From assembly GCA_031296935.1 (NCBI GenBank), contig JAVDPD010000008.1:106216-170215 (forward strand): a DNA stretch of 64,000 bases. The letters are read 5' to 3'. The notes under the pieces were generated by a model. It did no database searches, had not been told where the DNA came from, and saw only the letters and a program-made list of their open reading frames with translations. The position numbers and the translations under genes were made by a program. The DNA is from Cerasicoccus maritimus (GTDB lineage Bacteria; Verrucomicrobiota; Verrucomicrobiia; Opitutales; Cerasicoccaceae). Shown here in pieces: positions 33,800-44,806 of the stretch (positions are counted from its first letter, which is position 1; each line of letters starts with the position of its first letter).

Positions 33800-35257
33800 C
33801 TAAAGCTTCGACGGCGTATTCAGTGGCCACTGGTCATTGATTTTCGCCAGCAGACTTTGCTGAACTTCAGCATATGCGGGATCATTCGCGAGGTTGCGTT
33901 TTTCGGGCTCAGGCAGGGAAAAATCATAAAGCTCCAGGCCAAGCACTTCGCCGGTATGTGCATCCCACCAGCGTGTCATGCGATAGTTGCCTGAACGCAA
34001 GCTACGGCCTTCAATGCTGCCATCCCAGTTCATCGCGGCATTCTTTCCACCAGCGCTACGCAACACTTCGGTGTAGGCTTCGCCGGCAGACTCCGGCTGC
34101 TTGCCCTCCATCAACGGAAGCAAACTTTTGCCCGCCAGCTGTGGCGGATATTCCAAGCCGAGGAAGTCGAGCACCGTCGGATAAATGTCGAGCAGTTCGA
34201 CCGGTTGGTTGATCACGAGCGGCTGTTTCACATCACCCGGCACATGGATAATCAACGGCACCGCGCAGCCCGTTTCAAAAAGCGTCGATTTATCCCACTG
34301 ACCGTTTTCACCGATGTGGAAACCGTGGTCGGCCGAGAAGATTACGAGCGTCTCGTCTTTGAGCTCCAGTTCTTCCAGTGCGTCCATCAGTTGTCCGACC
34401 AACGCATCAGTATAGGATGCCGCAGCGTAGTGGCCAACCATCTGGTTGTAATCGCGCTCATAGCGTTTATCGCCCGGCTTGAGCGCCTCGGTTCGATGGC
34501 TTTTTAAGGCCAGCTCCGGAGCGCCTTTCGGATAGCCCGCCGGCTCGGGGAAAGCAAGCGTGTCGCTTGCATACAGATCAAAGTATTTTTTCGGCGCGGT
34601 AAACGGACGATGCGGACGCTGAAAGCCAATGTATAGAAAGAACGGCTGGTCCTTGAGCTCGCGCATGATCTCAATCGCGCGCTCAGTCACACGTCCATCG
34701 GGGTAGGCATTATCCGGCACATCGGCAGCCTCGGTAATCGCCCCACGGTTGATCCAGCCCCGCTTAGTCTTGTCCTTCGAATTAGCTTCAAAGTCAGCTC
34801 GATTTTCCGGCAAGGCATATTGCTCCACCATCTTGGCCTCTGCGAGATCATCACGCGACCAGGATGGCGGGTCGCTCGGACCGTAAGTTTTCCCGAGTCC
34901 AATTGATGTATAGCCAAAGCTCTGCAGATATTGCGGCAAGGTCTGCACGTCGGGATGAAAATTACGGAAGCGCGACTTGCGGTAATTGTTATCGCGCGAA
35001 CCGACAACATCCGGACGCATGCCCGTCATGATGCTGGCCCGTGATGGCGTGCAGATGGTCGCCTGCGCATAGGCGTGTTGAAACAGGCAGCTCTCGTCGG
35101 CGAGCTCATCCAAGTTCGGCGAAACCACTTGACCGTCGTAGCAACCCAAACGCGGACTCAGGTCGTCAACTAAAACGAAGATCACGTTTTTCGCCAACAG
35201 CGCGGGAGCCGCAAGGCATGTGATCAGGGCAAGGAATGAGGAAAATCTGGGCAACAT
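33800..35257 (-). CDS. Sulfatase, iduronate-2-sulfatase-like, exported
   Basis: Formylglycine-dependent sulfatase of about 485 residues starting at the ATG at 35257 (MLPRFSSFLALITCLAAPALLA, a signal peptide). The formylglycine cysteine is C69 in CTPSRASIMTG, with metal-binding VLVDDL upstream and SADHGFHIGENGQWDKSTLFE downstream; these match the iduronate-2-sulfatase-like S1_7 type. It should remove sulfate esters from a polysaccharide in the periplasm. It is the first gene of the five-gene minus-strand operon. A palindrome at 35348-35365 lies upstream. The frame is open 28 codons further but without a signal peptide. Confidence 0.93.
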   Translation of the reverse strand: MLPRFSSFLALITCLAAPALLAKNVIFVLVDDLSPRLGCYDGQVVSPNLDELADESCLFQHAYAQATICTPSRASIMTGMRPDVVGSRDNNYRKSRFRNFHPDVQTLPQYLQSFGYTSIGLGKTYGPSDPPSWSRDDLAEAKMVEQYALPENRADFEANSKDKTKRGWINRGAITEAADVPDNAYPDGRVTERAIEIMRELKDQPFFLYIGFQRPHRPFTAPKKYFDLYASDTLAFPEPAGYPKGAPELALKSHRTEALKPGDKRYERDYNQMVGHYAAASYTDALVGQLMDALEELELKDETLVIFSADHGFHIGENGQWDKSTLFETGCAVPLIIHVPGDVKQPLVINQPVELLDIYPTVLDFLGLEYPPQLAGKSLLPLMEGKQPESAGEAYTEVLRSAGGKNAAMNWDGSIEGRSLRSGNYRMTRWWDAHTGEVLGLELYDFSLPEPEKRNLANDPAYAEVQQSLLAKINDQWPLNTPSKL

Positions 35258-35347
35258 GGGTATGTTTGTATTCGGCGCGGCCGGGGAAGTAACACGAATC
35301 TGGAACTGAGCTAATACGCTCACGGAAGAAAGCTCAACCAAGCTGCG

Positions 35348-35365
35348 ATTCCATACTTATGGAAT
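35348..35365. promoter_or_regulatory. Palindrome in front of the sulfatase operon
   Basis: ATTCCAT (35348-35354) and ATGGAAT (35359-35365) form a perfect inverted repeat with a 4-base centre, about 90 bases before the sulfatase start and 21 bases from the stop of the LacI-type gene. The next bases, ATGCATAC, also occur in reverse complement (GTATGCAT) near 36543, upstream of the LacI gene. These are candidate sites for the neighbouring LacI-family regulator. Confidence 0.4.
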
Positions 35366-35386
35366 ATGCATACTGAATTCGAAATG

Positions 35387-36448
35387 CTAAGCGATGCCCT
35401 GCTCCCTCACAGACTTTGCCGGCTGCCAAACGCCTTCGATTTGAAGCATACGCCGGATTTCCGGCACTCCGAATTCACGCCTTCGAATCGTGCCAACCAA
35501 GATATCCACCGCCGCTTTGCCAATGGATCGCGAGTTCTCATTGATACCCGCCAAATCCTTCATCTGTCGTTGATAAAAAAAGGACGCCACCCCAACATCA
35601 CAGGGAGCCTCGACACCAATCTCTTTCAATCCATTGAGTAAGAATTCCGCGCCTTCCTTCATGATCACCACCGCATCGGGCTGATGCTTGCGATACCAGC
35701 TATGCAAGGCGCGCAGAGATTTCTTATTCTGCGACTCCAGGTAGAGCGTCGGGATGCTTTCTTGCAGGCCAGAGCTCACGGTTTTCATCTCCACGCCATG
35801 CCCTGAGAGCCGAAAATTCAGCTTCGTCGCTTCGTTTTCGCTGACCATCAATATCGCCGCAATGCGACGGTAGCCCAACGCATGCAAATTCTTCACGATC
35901 TCGATACTGTTCTGGTAATGATTGGGACTCACCGAGTGAAAGCGCGGCTCGGTCACCGACCAACCAAACGTCACCACGGCAAAGCGCTCCCAGTCCAGCT
36001 TTAGCGCAGGCCCAGCGTGCAGCAGCGGCGGCAGGATGACGCCTTCAATGCCGCGATGGTAAATAATGTTCGAGAGCCTCTGCTGCGTAATTGTGTCGGT
36101 ATCGACCTCAAAGACTTCAAGGTTGTAGCCATGCTGCGACGCCTGCTCTTCTGCGCCTTCACGATAGAGGTGCCACACCGAGTCTTGATAGTAATCCAAA
36201 TCATAAACCTCCGGATCGCAGAGCCACGCCAAGGTGCCGCGGTAATTCGTTTCCCGCATGTTCTCGCGATAGGAAGCTAACGCCGTGAGCATGGGATCTT
36301 TGCGGTAACCGAGGTCGCGCGAAATCTTAAGGATCTTCTCTCGCGTTTCCTCGTTTACACGTGGATCACCACGCAAGGCGAGGCTGATCGTTGATTGGTT
36401 TAGGCCAGTTGCTTCGGCAATGTCTTTTTGGGTAACGTGGGGCTGCAT
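35387..36448 (-). CDS. LacI-family transcriptional regulator
   Basis: The 353-residue protein opens with a LacI helix-turn-helix (VTQKDIAEATGLNQSTISLALRGDPRVNEETREKI) and the hinge segment GYRKDPMLTALASYR, then a periplasmic-binding-like sensor domain of about 280 residues (SIGKAAVDILVGTIRRREFG near the end). It is read in the same direction as the sulfatase operon, directly upstream of it, and divergent from the PEP-CTERM gene, so it probably controls one or both. Effector is unknown; a sugar released from the polysaccharide is likely. Confidence 0.92.
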   Translation of the reverse strand: MQPHVTQKDIAEATGLNQSTISLALRGDPRVNEETREKILKISRDLGYRKDPMLTALASYRENMRETNYRGTLAWLCDPEVYDLDYYQDSVWHLYREGAEEQASQHGYNLEVFEVDTDTITQQRLSNIIYHRGIEGVILPPLLHAGPALKLDWERFAVVTFGWSVTEPRFHSVSPNHYQNSIEIVKNLHALGYRRIAAILMVSENEATKLNFRLSGHGVEMKTVSSGLQESIPTLYLESQNKKSLRALHSWYRKHQPDAVVIMKEGAEFLLNGLKEIGVEAPCDVGVASFFYQRQMKDLAGINENSRSIGKAAVDILVGTIRRREFGVPEIRRMLQIEGVWQPAKSVREQGIA

Positions 36449-36595
36449 TGATATAATTTGGGGAACGGGTAGATTTCAGGCTGCCTCCTGCTTCTTCACC
36501 ATTCTTACCAACTCAGGCAAGGCTATCAATCAAAATCCATATGTATGCATCACCAAGCGCATGGACACTTAATCGAATCAAGGCATCCTGAAGGT

Positions 36596-36611
36596 AGTAT
36601 CAGTTGATACT
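36596..36611. promoter_or_regulatory. Perfect palindrome upstream of the PEP-CTERM gene
   Basis: AGTATCA (36596-36602), GT, TGATACT (36605-36611): a perfect 16-base palindrome 46 bases before the ATG of the PEP-CTERM gene and 148 bases from the lacI start. Size and symmetry fit a LacI-family operator in the shared divergent promoter region. Confidence 0.45.
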
Positions 36612-36656
36612 GTTTTCAAACCCAACCCCTCAACCCATCATCCAATAAGATTCGAT

Positions 36657-37517
36657 ATGAAGAACAAAGCCCTATACCTCTCACTCTCCTCACTCTCTCT
36701 GGCGACTATTTGCCAAGCCCAATGGGCACCGCTAGTATCCGATAACTTCGACGAATACACGTTCGGCGATCAAGCAACCACCAATACCCAAGGCATCACT
36801 TGGCAGAACTCGAATGGCGCAACGAAAATAACCTCCAATCAGTTGGTAACCGACGAAACAGGCGGCACCAACAGCAGTGGCGCGGTGCTCCCCGCCAACG
36901 TAGCTGGCACGGGCAATGCGCTCTACTACTTCGATAACGATGGCGGCGTCGCCCGCAATGGCATTAACTTTAGCGCTACGGACGATACTTACGATGTTGC
37001 CCGTGTTGATTTTGATTTCAGCTTCGTGGATGTTGACGCTGGCAACTCAGCAGGCTTCGGTAACGTAAGCATCAATAACCCGAACAACACTGCAACTGGC
37101 AGCAGCACCAACCGGGCTGTCACCGTAAACCTGCATTACAATGGCCGTGTAAGCTGGGCTGGCGGCGGTATTGATCTGACCAACCCGAATGGTAGTCACT
37201 CGATGTCGATCGTGGCTAACGGCGGCGATTCGTCCTACAGCTATAGCGCCCTCGATGGCAGCGGCACGGTAACCCTGGCGTCTAAAAGCTTCGATGTATA
37301 TATCGATGGAGATCTCCTGGGCACATCGGTAGGCTTCGACACCGACCTGCCTTTGGGACGCTTTGGCTTCACGTCGTTCTCTACGCCCACCGGCGCCGAG
37401 TTCATGATCGACAACCTTGAGACGTTCGCCGCCGTGCCAGAGCCCGCTGAATCAGCTGCCTATGCAGCCGTGGTCGCCCTGATCTTCTGCGTCTTCCTGC
37501 GCCGCCGCTCTTCTTAA
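36657..37517 (+). CDS. PEP-CTERM sorting-domain protein
   Basis: The 286-residue protein starts with a signal peptide (LSSLSLATICQAQ) and ends with the PEP-CTERM tripartite tail: VPEP, a hydrophobic helix (AYAAVVALIFCVFL) and the basic end RRRSS. The body is a low-cysteine, Asn/Gly/Thr-rich beta-sandwich, with text such as NSNGATKITSNQL, GTSVGFDTDLPLGRFGF, resembling concanavalin-like lectin/LamG domains. It is therefore a predicted substrate of the exosortase at 10144. It is flanked by the LacI-type regulator and by two sulfatases, so it may bind polysaccharide at the cell surface. Two strong hairpins follow the stop. Confidence 0.9.
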   Translation: MKNKALYLSLSSLSLATICQAQWAPLVSDNFDEYTFGDQATTNTQGITWQNSNGATKITSNQLVTDETGGTNSSGAVLPANVAGTGNALYYFDNDGGVARNGINFSATDDTYDVARVDFDFSFVDVDAGNSAGFGNVSINNPNNTATGSSTNRAVTVNLHYNGRVSWAGGGIDLTNPNGSHSMSIVANGGDSSYSYSALDGSGTVTLASKSFDVYIDGDLLGTSVGFDTDLPLGRFGFTSFSTPTGAEFMIDNLETFAAVPEPAESAAYAAVVALIFCVFLRRRSS

Positions 37518-37538
37518 TCCGGACGGGGGGTCCGGGTT
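37516..37538 (+). terminator. Hairpin directly at the end of the PEP-CTERM gene
   Basis: CCGGAC (37519-37524) pairs with GTCCGG (37530-37535), extended by three weaker pairs, followed by TTTG. It starts at the stop codon of the PEP-CTERM gene. Confidence 0.6.
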
Positions 37539-37546
37539 TGAATAAA

Positions 37547-37582
37547 TTGGCGTCACCGTGACTTAACTTCCGGTGACGCCAA
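37547..37582 (+). terminator. Second, stronger hairpin after the PEP-CTERM gene
   Basis: TTGGCGTCACCG (37547-37558) is perfectly complementary to CGGTGACGCCAA (37571-37582), with a 12-base loop. It is followed by GCCCGTTTCTCC. With the preceding hairpin it insulates the PEP-CTERM transcript from the sulfatases. Confidence 0.65.
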
Positions 37583-37676
37583 GCCCGTTTCTCCTGATTT
37601 TTAGCGCCGTTTAATTTTCGTTAACGCGATGACGTTAGCGGCGGGGCATGCTGTATCCATTCAACGCCAATTTCCG

Positions 37677-39191
37677 ATGAACACCCACCAGAAACCAAAC
37701 ATTGTCTTCATGATGGCGGACCAGCTCCGCTGGGATTTTTTAGGCTACGCCGGAGCCGACTTCCTCAAAACACCCAACATCGACCGACTCGCCAACGAGA
37801 GCACTTGCTACACCCGCGCCTACTCACAGCACCCCTTGTGCGTGCCCGCGCGCGCTGCGTTAATCACCAGCATGCACGGGCTCACCACCGGTGTGCTGAC
37901 CAACGGACAATGGATTCGCCCGGATTACGCAGAGCAAGGCATCCGCACTTGGCCCGAGCGTTTAAACGAGCTCGGCTACCAAACCGCTGGCGTCGGCAAA
38001 ATGCATTTCTACCCGTGGAATGAAACTATGGGCTACCAGTATCGCTCCGTCACCGAAGACAAGCGCTGGCCCTACATTCAGGACGACTACTTCAAGTATC
38101 TTTGCGGGAAAGGTTCGCGCAAATTCACCGGCATGGATCACGAAGGCTACCTGGAAAATAAAGGCGCCATCATCAGCCGCAATCCTTGGGGAGACTCCTG
38201 GGATCACTTTGTCGGCTCCGAAGCCGTTGACTACATATACCAACGCAACGAAGACAAACCGTTCGCGATGATGGTCGGGTTTACGGGCCCTCATTGCCCA
38301 TATGATCCGAACGAAGAATTCATTTCCGACATCGATCCGGCCAAGATTCCCGACCCGGCGCCCAGCGTCGCTGAAGATTGTCCGCTCGTCAAAAAGGCCA
38401 ACCACGAGGGCAACCTTTTCCCGTGGAACGGCGTTGATCACCGCGATTGGAACGACGACCACAAGCGCAAGGTCCGCCAACACTACGCAGGCCTCATCCA
38501 ACAGATCGACCGCGAGGTTGGCGACATCCTTGCCGCACTGGAAGCAACCGGTCAGCTCGACAACACCGTCATCATTTTCACCAGTGACCACGGCGACTAC
38601 GTGGGCGACCACGACATGGCCGGCAAGGGAACTTACTACGAGGGCAGTTGCCACATCCCCATGATTGTGCGCGATCCAACCATGCGCCAGCATCAAGTCT
38701 GCGATCAGCTGGTTACGCTAACGGATGTTACCTGTACCATGCTCGCCTACGCCGGAGCGGAGTTACCAAGCGTAACCGAAAGCATCCCTCTTCCAATGTT
38801 GCCATACATGGGCGAAGGTCGCCCCGACGTTCCAGAGCGCGACTCAGTGCTTGGCTGGTTGTCCAACGCCAGCATGTATCTGAAGGGCCCATGGAAATAC
38901 TCCAAGTATGACACCGGCGAGTTCACGCTCTTTAATCTGGAAGAGGATCCGTTGGAGCAGCACAATCGCATCCATGACCCTGAGTGCTTCCCAATTGCCC
39001 TCGAATACGAGCAAGCCCTGACAAAGGAATCCCTCCCCATGATCTTTGCTGGCCATCACGATCTAGTCGTCGATACTTCCAATACTCTTTGGCAAAGTGA
39101 TGAATTTGGCGGTGAAAACTTTGTGCGGACCTACCCGATGCCAGTCGGTATGAGGTCAATTCCCAAAGAAGCCCAAACTGACCCGCGATGA
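37677..39191 (+). CDS. Sulfatase without evident signal peptide
   Basis: About 504 residues from the ATG at 37677 (MNTHQKPNIVFMMADQLRWD). The formylglycine site is C55 in CVPARAALIT, with VFMMADQLRWD before it and FTSDHGDYVGDHDMAGKG after it, in the arrangement of choline-sulfatase and related S1 enzymes. Neither this start nor the earlier in-frame ATG at 37629 gives a signal peptide, so the enzyme appears cytosolic, acting on imported sulfated oligosaccharides, choline-O-sulfate or similar. Its stop overlaps the start of the next sulfatase by four bases (ATGA), so the two are translationally coupled. Confidence 0.9.
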   Translation: MNTHQKPNIVFMMADQLRWDFLGYAGADFLKTPNIDRLANESTCYTRAYSQHPLCVPARAALITSMHGLTTGVLTNGQWIRPDYAEQGIRTWPERLNELGYQTAGVGKMHFYPWNETMGYQYRSVTEDKRWPYIQDDYFKYLCGKGSRKFTGMDHEGYLENKGAIISRNPWGDSWDHFVGSEAVDYIYQRNEDKPFAMMVGFTGPHCPYDPNEEFISDIDPAKIPDPAPSVAEDCPLVKKANHEGNLFPWNGVDHRDWNDDHKRKVRQHYAGLIQQIDREVGDILAALEATGQLDNTVIIFTSDHGDYVGDHDMAGKGTYYEGSCHIPMIVRDPTMRQHQVCDQLVTLTDVTCTMLAYAGAELPSVTESIPLPMLPYMGEGRPDVPERDSVLGWLSNASMYLKGPWKYSKYDTGEFTLFNLEEDPLEQHNRIHDPECFPIALEYEQALTKESLPMIFAGHHDLVVDTSNTLWQSDEFGGENFVRTYPMPVGMRSIPKEAQTDPR

Positions 39192-40582
39192 AAACCTTTG
39201 TTGTATTATCCCTCCTGCTGGCCAGCGCCAGCCTCGTGAGTGCGGCGTCCCCCACCGCGCCCAACGTGCTCTTCATGGCCGTTGACGACATGAACGACTG
39301 GGTCGGCCCGTTGGAAGACGACGAGGCCGCGCTCACGCCCAACATGGATAAACTCGCCGCCAGTGGCGAACTCTTCACCCGCGCCTACTGCGCCTCCCCC
39401 GCGTGTAATCCATCGCGCGCCGCGATCTTGACCGGCTTCAGCGCGTCCACGACCGGCATTTACCTGAACGACCAACCGTGGCGCAAAAACATGCCCGACG
39501 TCGTTACGCTACCACAGCTCTTTCGGCAAAACGGCTACCGCTCCACCGGCCTCGGTAAGATCTACCACAACCGCTACAACGGCGACAAAGCCTCGTGGGA
39601 CAGCTATAAAAGCTTCGGCCACGGCATCTGGCCTAAGGAACCAGTCGATCCGGGATACCCCGTAAAAGGCCAGTATGATTGGGGCCCCGTGGACGCGCCG
39701 GACAACGCCTTTGGCGACTACAATTGCGCGACAGCGGCGGTGGAGTTTTTATCTCAGCCGCAGCAAACGCCCTTCTTTCTCGCAGTGGGATTCATCCGCC
39801 CGCACCTGCCCTTCTTCTGCCCGCCTCGCTTTTTTGATCTGTATCCGGACGACGAAATCATCCACCCGGAGATCAACCCAAACGACTGGGATGACTTGCC
39901 GGACGCTGGTGTTGCCACCGCCCAGAAGTTTTCCGGCCCTGGTTACAATAAAGTCAAGGCGCTCGATGGCGGCATGGACCGCATCCTGAAAGCCTACCGC
40001 GCATGTATCTCGTTTACCGATGAACAAGTCGGCCGCGTTTTAGATGCGCTGCAAAACAGCCCTTACGCGGACAACACCATTGTCGTTCTGTGGAGCGACC
40101 ACGGTTTCCACCTCGGCGAAAAACTTCGCTTCAGCAAATACACACTGTGGGAAGAAAGCACCCGCGTGCTGCTCGTCTTCCGCGTGCCCGGCGTCACGAA
40201 GTCCGGCACGGTCAGTACCCGCACCGTGAGCTTGCAGGACCTCTATCCGACGCTCGCCGAGTTGTGCAATCTGCAGAACGTGCCGCCCGTTGAAGGCCGC
40301 AGCTTGGTCCCGTTGTTAGAGTCGCCGAACCTAGATTGGCCCTACCCGGCGTTGACGACAAATTTCATGGGCAACCACGCGGTTCGATCGGAAGACTGGC
40401 GCTACATTCGCTATCAGGATGGCGGCGAGGAGCTCTATGATCACCGCAACGACGCCAACGAATGGACCAACCTCGCGAACGACCCGCAATTCGCCTCGGT
40501 CATCGCCGATTTGTCCCAATGGCTGCCCCAGCACGACGCACCTAACGCGCCGCGCGAAGAGGACTACAAGCACGCCAAATAA
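39188..40582 (+). CDS. Sulfatase, iduronate-2-sulfatase-like, exported
   Basis: The 464-residue protein has a clear signal peptide (VVLSLLLASASLVSAA), formylglycine cysteine C73 in CNPSRAAILTGF, metal-binding LFMAVDDMNDWVG, and WSDHGFHLGEKLRFSKYTLWEE. These match the S1_7 iduronate-2-sulfatase-like group also seen for the sulfatase at 33800. It overlaps the stop of the upstream sulfatase by four bases. One of the pair is exported and the other seems cytosolic, which suggests two steps on one substrate, one outside and one inside. Confidence 0.93.
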   Translation: MKTFVVLSLLLASASLVSAASPTAPNVLFMAVDDMNDWVGPLEDDEAALTPNMDKLAASGELFTRAYCASPACNPSRAAILTGFSASTTGIYLNDQPWRKNMPDVVTLPQLFRQNGYRSTGLGKIYHNRYNGDKASWDSYKSFGHGIWPKEPVDPGYPVKGQYDWGPVDAPDNAFGDYNCATAAVEFLSQPQQTPFFLAVGFIRPHLPFFCPPRFFDLYPDDEIIHPEINPNDWDDLPDAGVATAQKFSGPGYNKVKALDGGMDRILKAYRACISFTDEQVGRVLDALQNSPYADNTIVVLWSDHGFHLGEKLRFSKYTLWEESTRVLLVFRVPGVTKSGTVSTRTVSLQDLYPTLAELCNLQNVPPVEGRSLVPLLESPNLDWPYPALTTNFMGNHAVRSEDWRYIRYQDGGEELYDHRNDANEWTNLANDPQFASVIADLSQWLPQHDAPNAPREEDYKHAK

Positions 40583-40738
40583 GGCCTTAAAGCAGCGCGT
40601 TTTTGGCATCTTCCTAGGCGGCAAACACTTGCCGCCCGACACCGTCATTGGCACCTCTGCCAAACGGATTAGCTATGCTCTATTCGCAAAAAACGAAGGC
40701 TTATTCCTGAGTGCGATTTTTAGAATAATCTACACAAA

Positions 40739-40754
40739 ACACTAAATGTAGTAT
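40739..40754 (+). promoter_or_regulatory. Candidate NrdR box upstream of nrdD
   Basis: The 16 bases ACACTAAATGTAGTAT agree with the NrdR consensus ACACTATATATAGTGT at 13 positions and end 12 bases before the nrdD start. NrdR sites usually come in pairs; a second one is not obvious, so this is a candidate only. Confidence 0.45.
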
Positions 40755-40766
40755 GTATTTCGAAAT

Positions 40767-42944
<2,178 letters not shown>

Positions 42945-42959
42945 TCGGAGCCAGCGACC

Positions 42960-43451
42960 ATGAATTACCATCGCTACATCGACCTGGACGTAATCAATGG
43001 CCCCGGCAACCGCTGCACGCTGTTCGTCTCCGGCTGCGAGCACAAGTGCCCCGGCTGCTACAATGCCTCGACTTGGCCGGCGGACTCCGGGCATCCGTTT
43101 ACCGACGCGGAGGCCGACCGCATCATTGACGACTTGCAGGATACACGCATCATCCGCCGCGGGCTCTCGCTCAGCGGCGGCGACCCGCTTTTTCCGGGCA
43201 ACTGCGAGGAAGTGCTCAAGCTCGTGCGTCGCGTGAAAACCGAGTGCCCCGGCAAAGACATTTGGCTGTGGACCGGCTACCGTTTGGAAAACCTCAGCCC
43301 CGCGCAAAAAGCAGTTCTCGAATACGTAGATGTGCTGGTCGACGGCCCCTTCGTCCAAGCCAAGCGCGACCCGTCACTGCTGTTCCGCGGCTCATCCAAT
43401 CAACGCATCTTGGACCTGACGGCCGAGCACCAACTGGCCGAGTCCGCCTAG
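42960..43451 (+). CDS. nrdG: Anaerobic ribonucleotide reductase activating protein
   Basis: NrdG is the radical SAM enzyme that installs the glycyl radical on NrdD. The 163-residue protein has the cluster motif CEHKCPGCYN near residue 23, and the following LSLSGGDPLFPGN and DIWLWTGYRLE motifs. It begins 15 bases after nrdD, as expected. It is a compact class III activase with full length. Confidence 0.95.
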   Translation: MNYHRYIDLDVINGPGNRCTLFVSGCEHKCPGCYNASTWPADSGHPFTDAEADRIIDDLQDTRIIRRGLSLSGGDPLFPGNCEEVLKLVRRVKTECPGKDIWLWTGYRLENLSPAQKAVLEYVDVLVDGPFVQAKRDPSLLFRGSSNQRILDLTAEHQLAESA

Positions 43452-43520
43452 CCTTACCTGACTGCGAAATTCGCAAAGTCGGCATTGCGGTGAGCGCGGA
43501 ACTGCGCAGGCTTCCTCCGA

Positions 43521-44426
43521 ATGGATTGGGTAACACTCGGGCTGTTTTCGGCAGTCATACTTGGCTTCTATGATCTGGCCAAAAAGCATGCGGTCCGCGA
43601 CAACGCGGTTTTGCCGGTGCTCTTCTGGGCGCAGGTCGTAGCGGCCAGTATCTGGCTGCCGTGGGTCATCCTCAGCCACACCCAGCCCAACGTCATCCCA
43701 ACTGACTTCCTGCGCGTCGAGTCGCTCGACGCCATGGGCCACCTGCGACTTTTTGCGAAGTCTACCCTCGTCGGCACTTCGTGGATCTTCGCCTACTTTG
43801 CGCTCAAGCATTTGCCGATCTCACTCGTCGCACCCATTCGGGCCACAAGCCCGGTGTGGACCTTGCTCGGCGCCTTCTTCCTCCTCGGCGAGCGTTTCAA
43901 CGGCCTGCAGTGGACGGGCATTGCAGTGACGCTCGGCGGCTTTTACCTGCTGTCCGTCGCGGGTAAAAAGGAAGGCATCCGCTTCCACCGTGACCGCTGG
44001 GTGCTCTTCATCATTGCTGCAACGCTGCTTGGCGCCACGAGCTCGCTCTACGACAAATACCTGCTCAACGTGCTCGGCTACCGCACGCCGACGGTGCAGT
44101 CGTGGTTTGCGATTTACCTGGTCGTTTTCTTCTTCCCGTTCTTCTGGGGCTGGAAACGCCGCTGGTGGCCGCGAGGTGATTTCCACTGGCGCTGGTCGAT
44201 TCCCTTCGTCGGCGTCGCACTGCTCATTGCCGACTTCGCCTACTTCCGCGCACTGGAAATGGACGGCGTGCTGATCGGCGTCATGTCATGCCTGCGTCGC
44301 GGCAGCGCCCTCGTCTCCTTCGCCGGCGGCTTATGGCTTTTTAAAGAGACTAACGGCTGGCGCAAACTCCCGGCGCTGCTGACGATCCTGCTGGGGATTG
44401 TGATCCTCGTCCTCGGCAAGGGCTAA
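43521..44426 (+). CDS. EamA/DMT-superfamily transporter
   Basis: The 301-residue protein has about ten membrane helices in two EamA repeats. The first repeat includes FAYFALKHLPISLVAPIRATSPVWTLLGAFFLLGERFN and the second FAYFRALEMDGVLIGVMSCLRRGSALVSFAGG. Members export amino acids, nucleotides or other metabolites; the substrate is unknown. The N-terminal part reads GLFSAVILGFYDLAKKHAV. It follows nrdG by 69 bases and its stop overlaps by a few bases the stop of the truncated FAD gene on the other strand. Confidence 0.88.
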   Translation: MDWVTLGLFSAVILGFYDLAKKHAVRDNAVLPVLFWAQVVAASIWLPWVILSHTQPNVIPTDFLRVESLDAMGHLRLFAKSTLVGTSWIFAYFALKHLPISLVAPIRATSPVWTLLGAFFLLGERFNGLQWTGIAVTLGGFYLLSVAGKKEGIRFHRDRWVLFIIAATLLGATSSLYDKYLLNVLGYRTPTVQSWFAIYLVVFFFPFFWGWKRRWWPRGDFHWRWSIPFVGVALLIADFAYFRALEMDGVLIGVMSCLRRGSALVSFAGGLWLFKETNGWRKLPALLTILLGIVILVLGKG

Positions 44427-44806
44427 CCTGCCGCCAATGCATCCGCGCAGCGTATGCCATCCAACGCGGCGCTGACAATGCCGCCCGCATACCCTGCCCC
44501 CTCGGCGCACGGATAGAGCCCCTGCACGTCCGGGTGTTGCAACGTCTGCGGATCGCGCGGAATACGCACGGGCGAGCTGGTGCGCGTCTCGAAGCCGATC
44601 AGGTCGCAATTCTCGGTGTTGTAGCCGCGCATCTGTTTGCCAAACAGCGTGAGCCCGCGGCGCATGCGGCTGACAATCCATTCCGGCAACAGCTCGTCGA
44701 TGCGCGCCTCATGAATGCCGGGGAAATAGCTCGTCGCGGGCAGGTCTTGTGACGCCTTGCCCTTGAGGAAATCCACCACCCGATTGCCCGCCGTCACCAT
44801 CGTCAT
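44423..44806 (-). pseudogene. C-terminal fragment of an FAD-dependent dehydrogenase (COG2509-like)
   Basis: Only 127 residues remain, equal to the C-terminal part of a large FAD-dependent protein normally 450-530 residues long. They include ETRTSSPVRIPRDPQTLQHP and LYPCAEGAGYAGGIVSAALDG, the FAD-contacting end of this family. The matching sequence stops at about 44800, next to a transposase remnant at 44886-44984, which points to loss of the 5' part by insertion and decay. The N-terminal FAD-binding GxGxxG is missing, so the product cannot be functional on its own. Confidence 0.75.

Noticed and set aside
37547-37582. A riboswitch upstream of the first sulfatase
   Set aside because: It is a single stem with a 12-base loop and better explained as a terminator of the PEP-CTERM gene.
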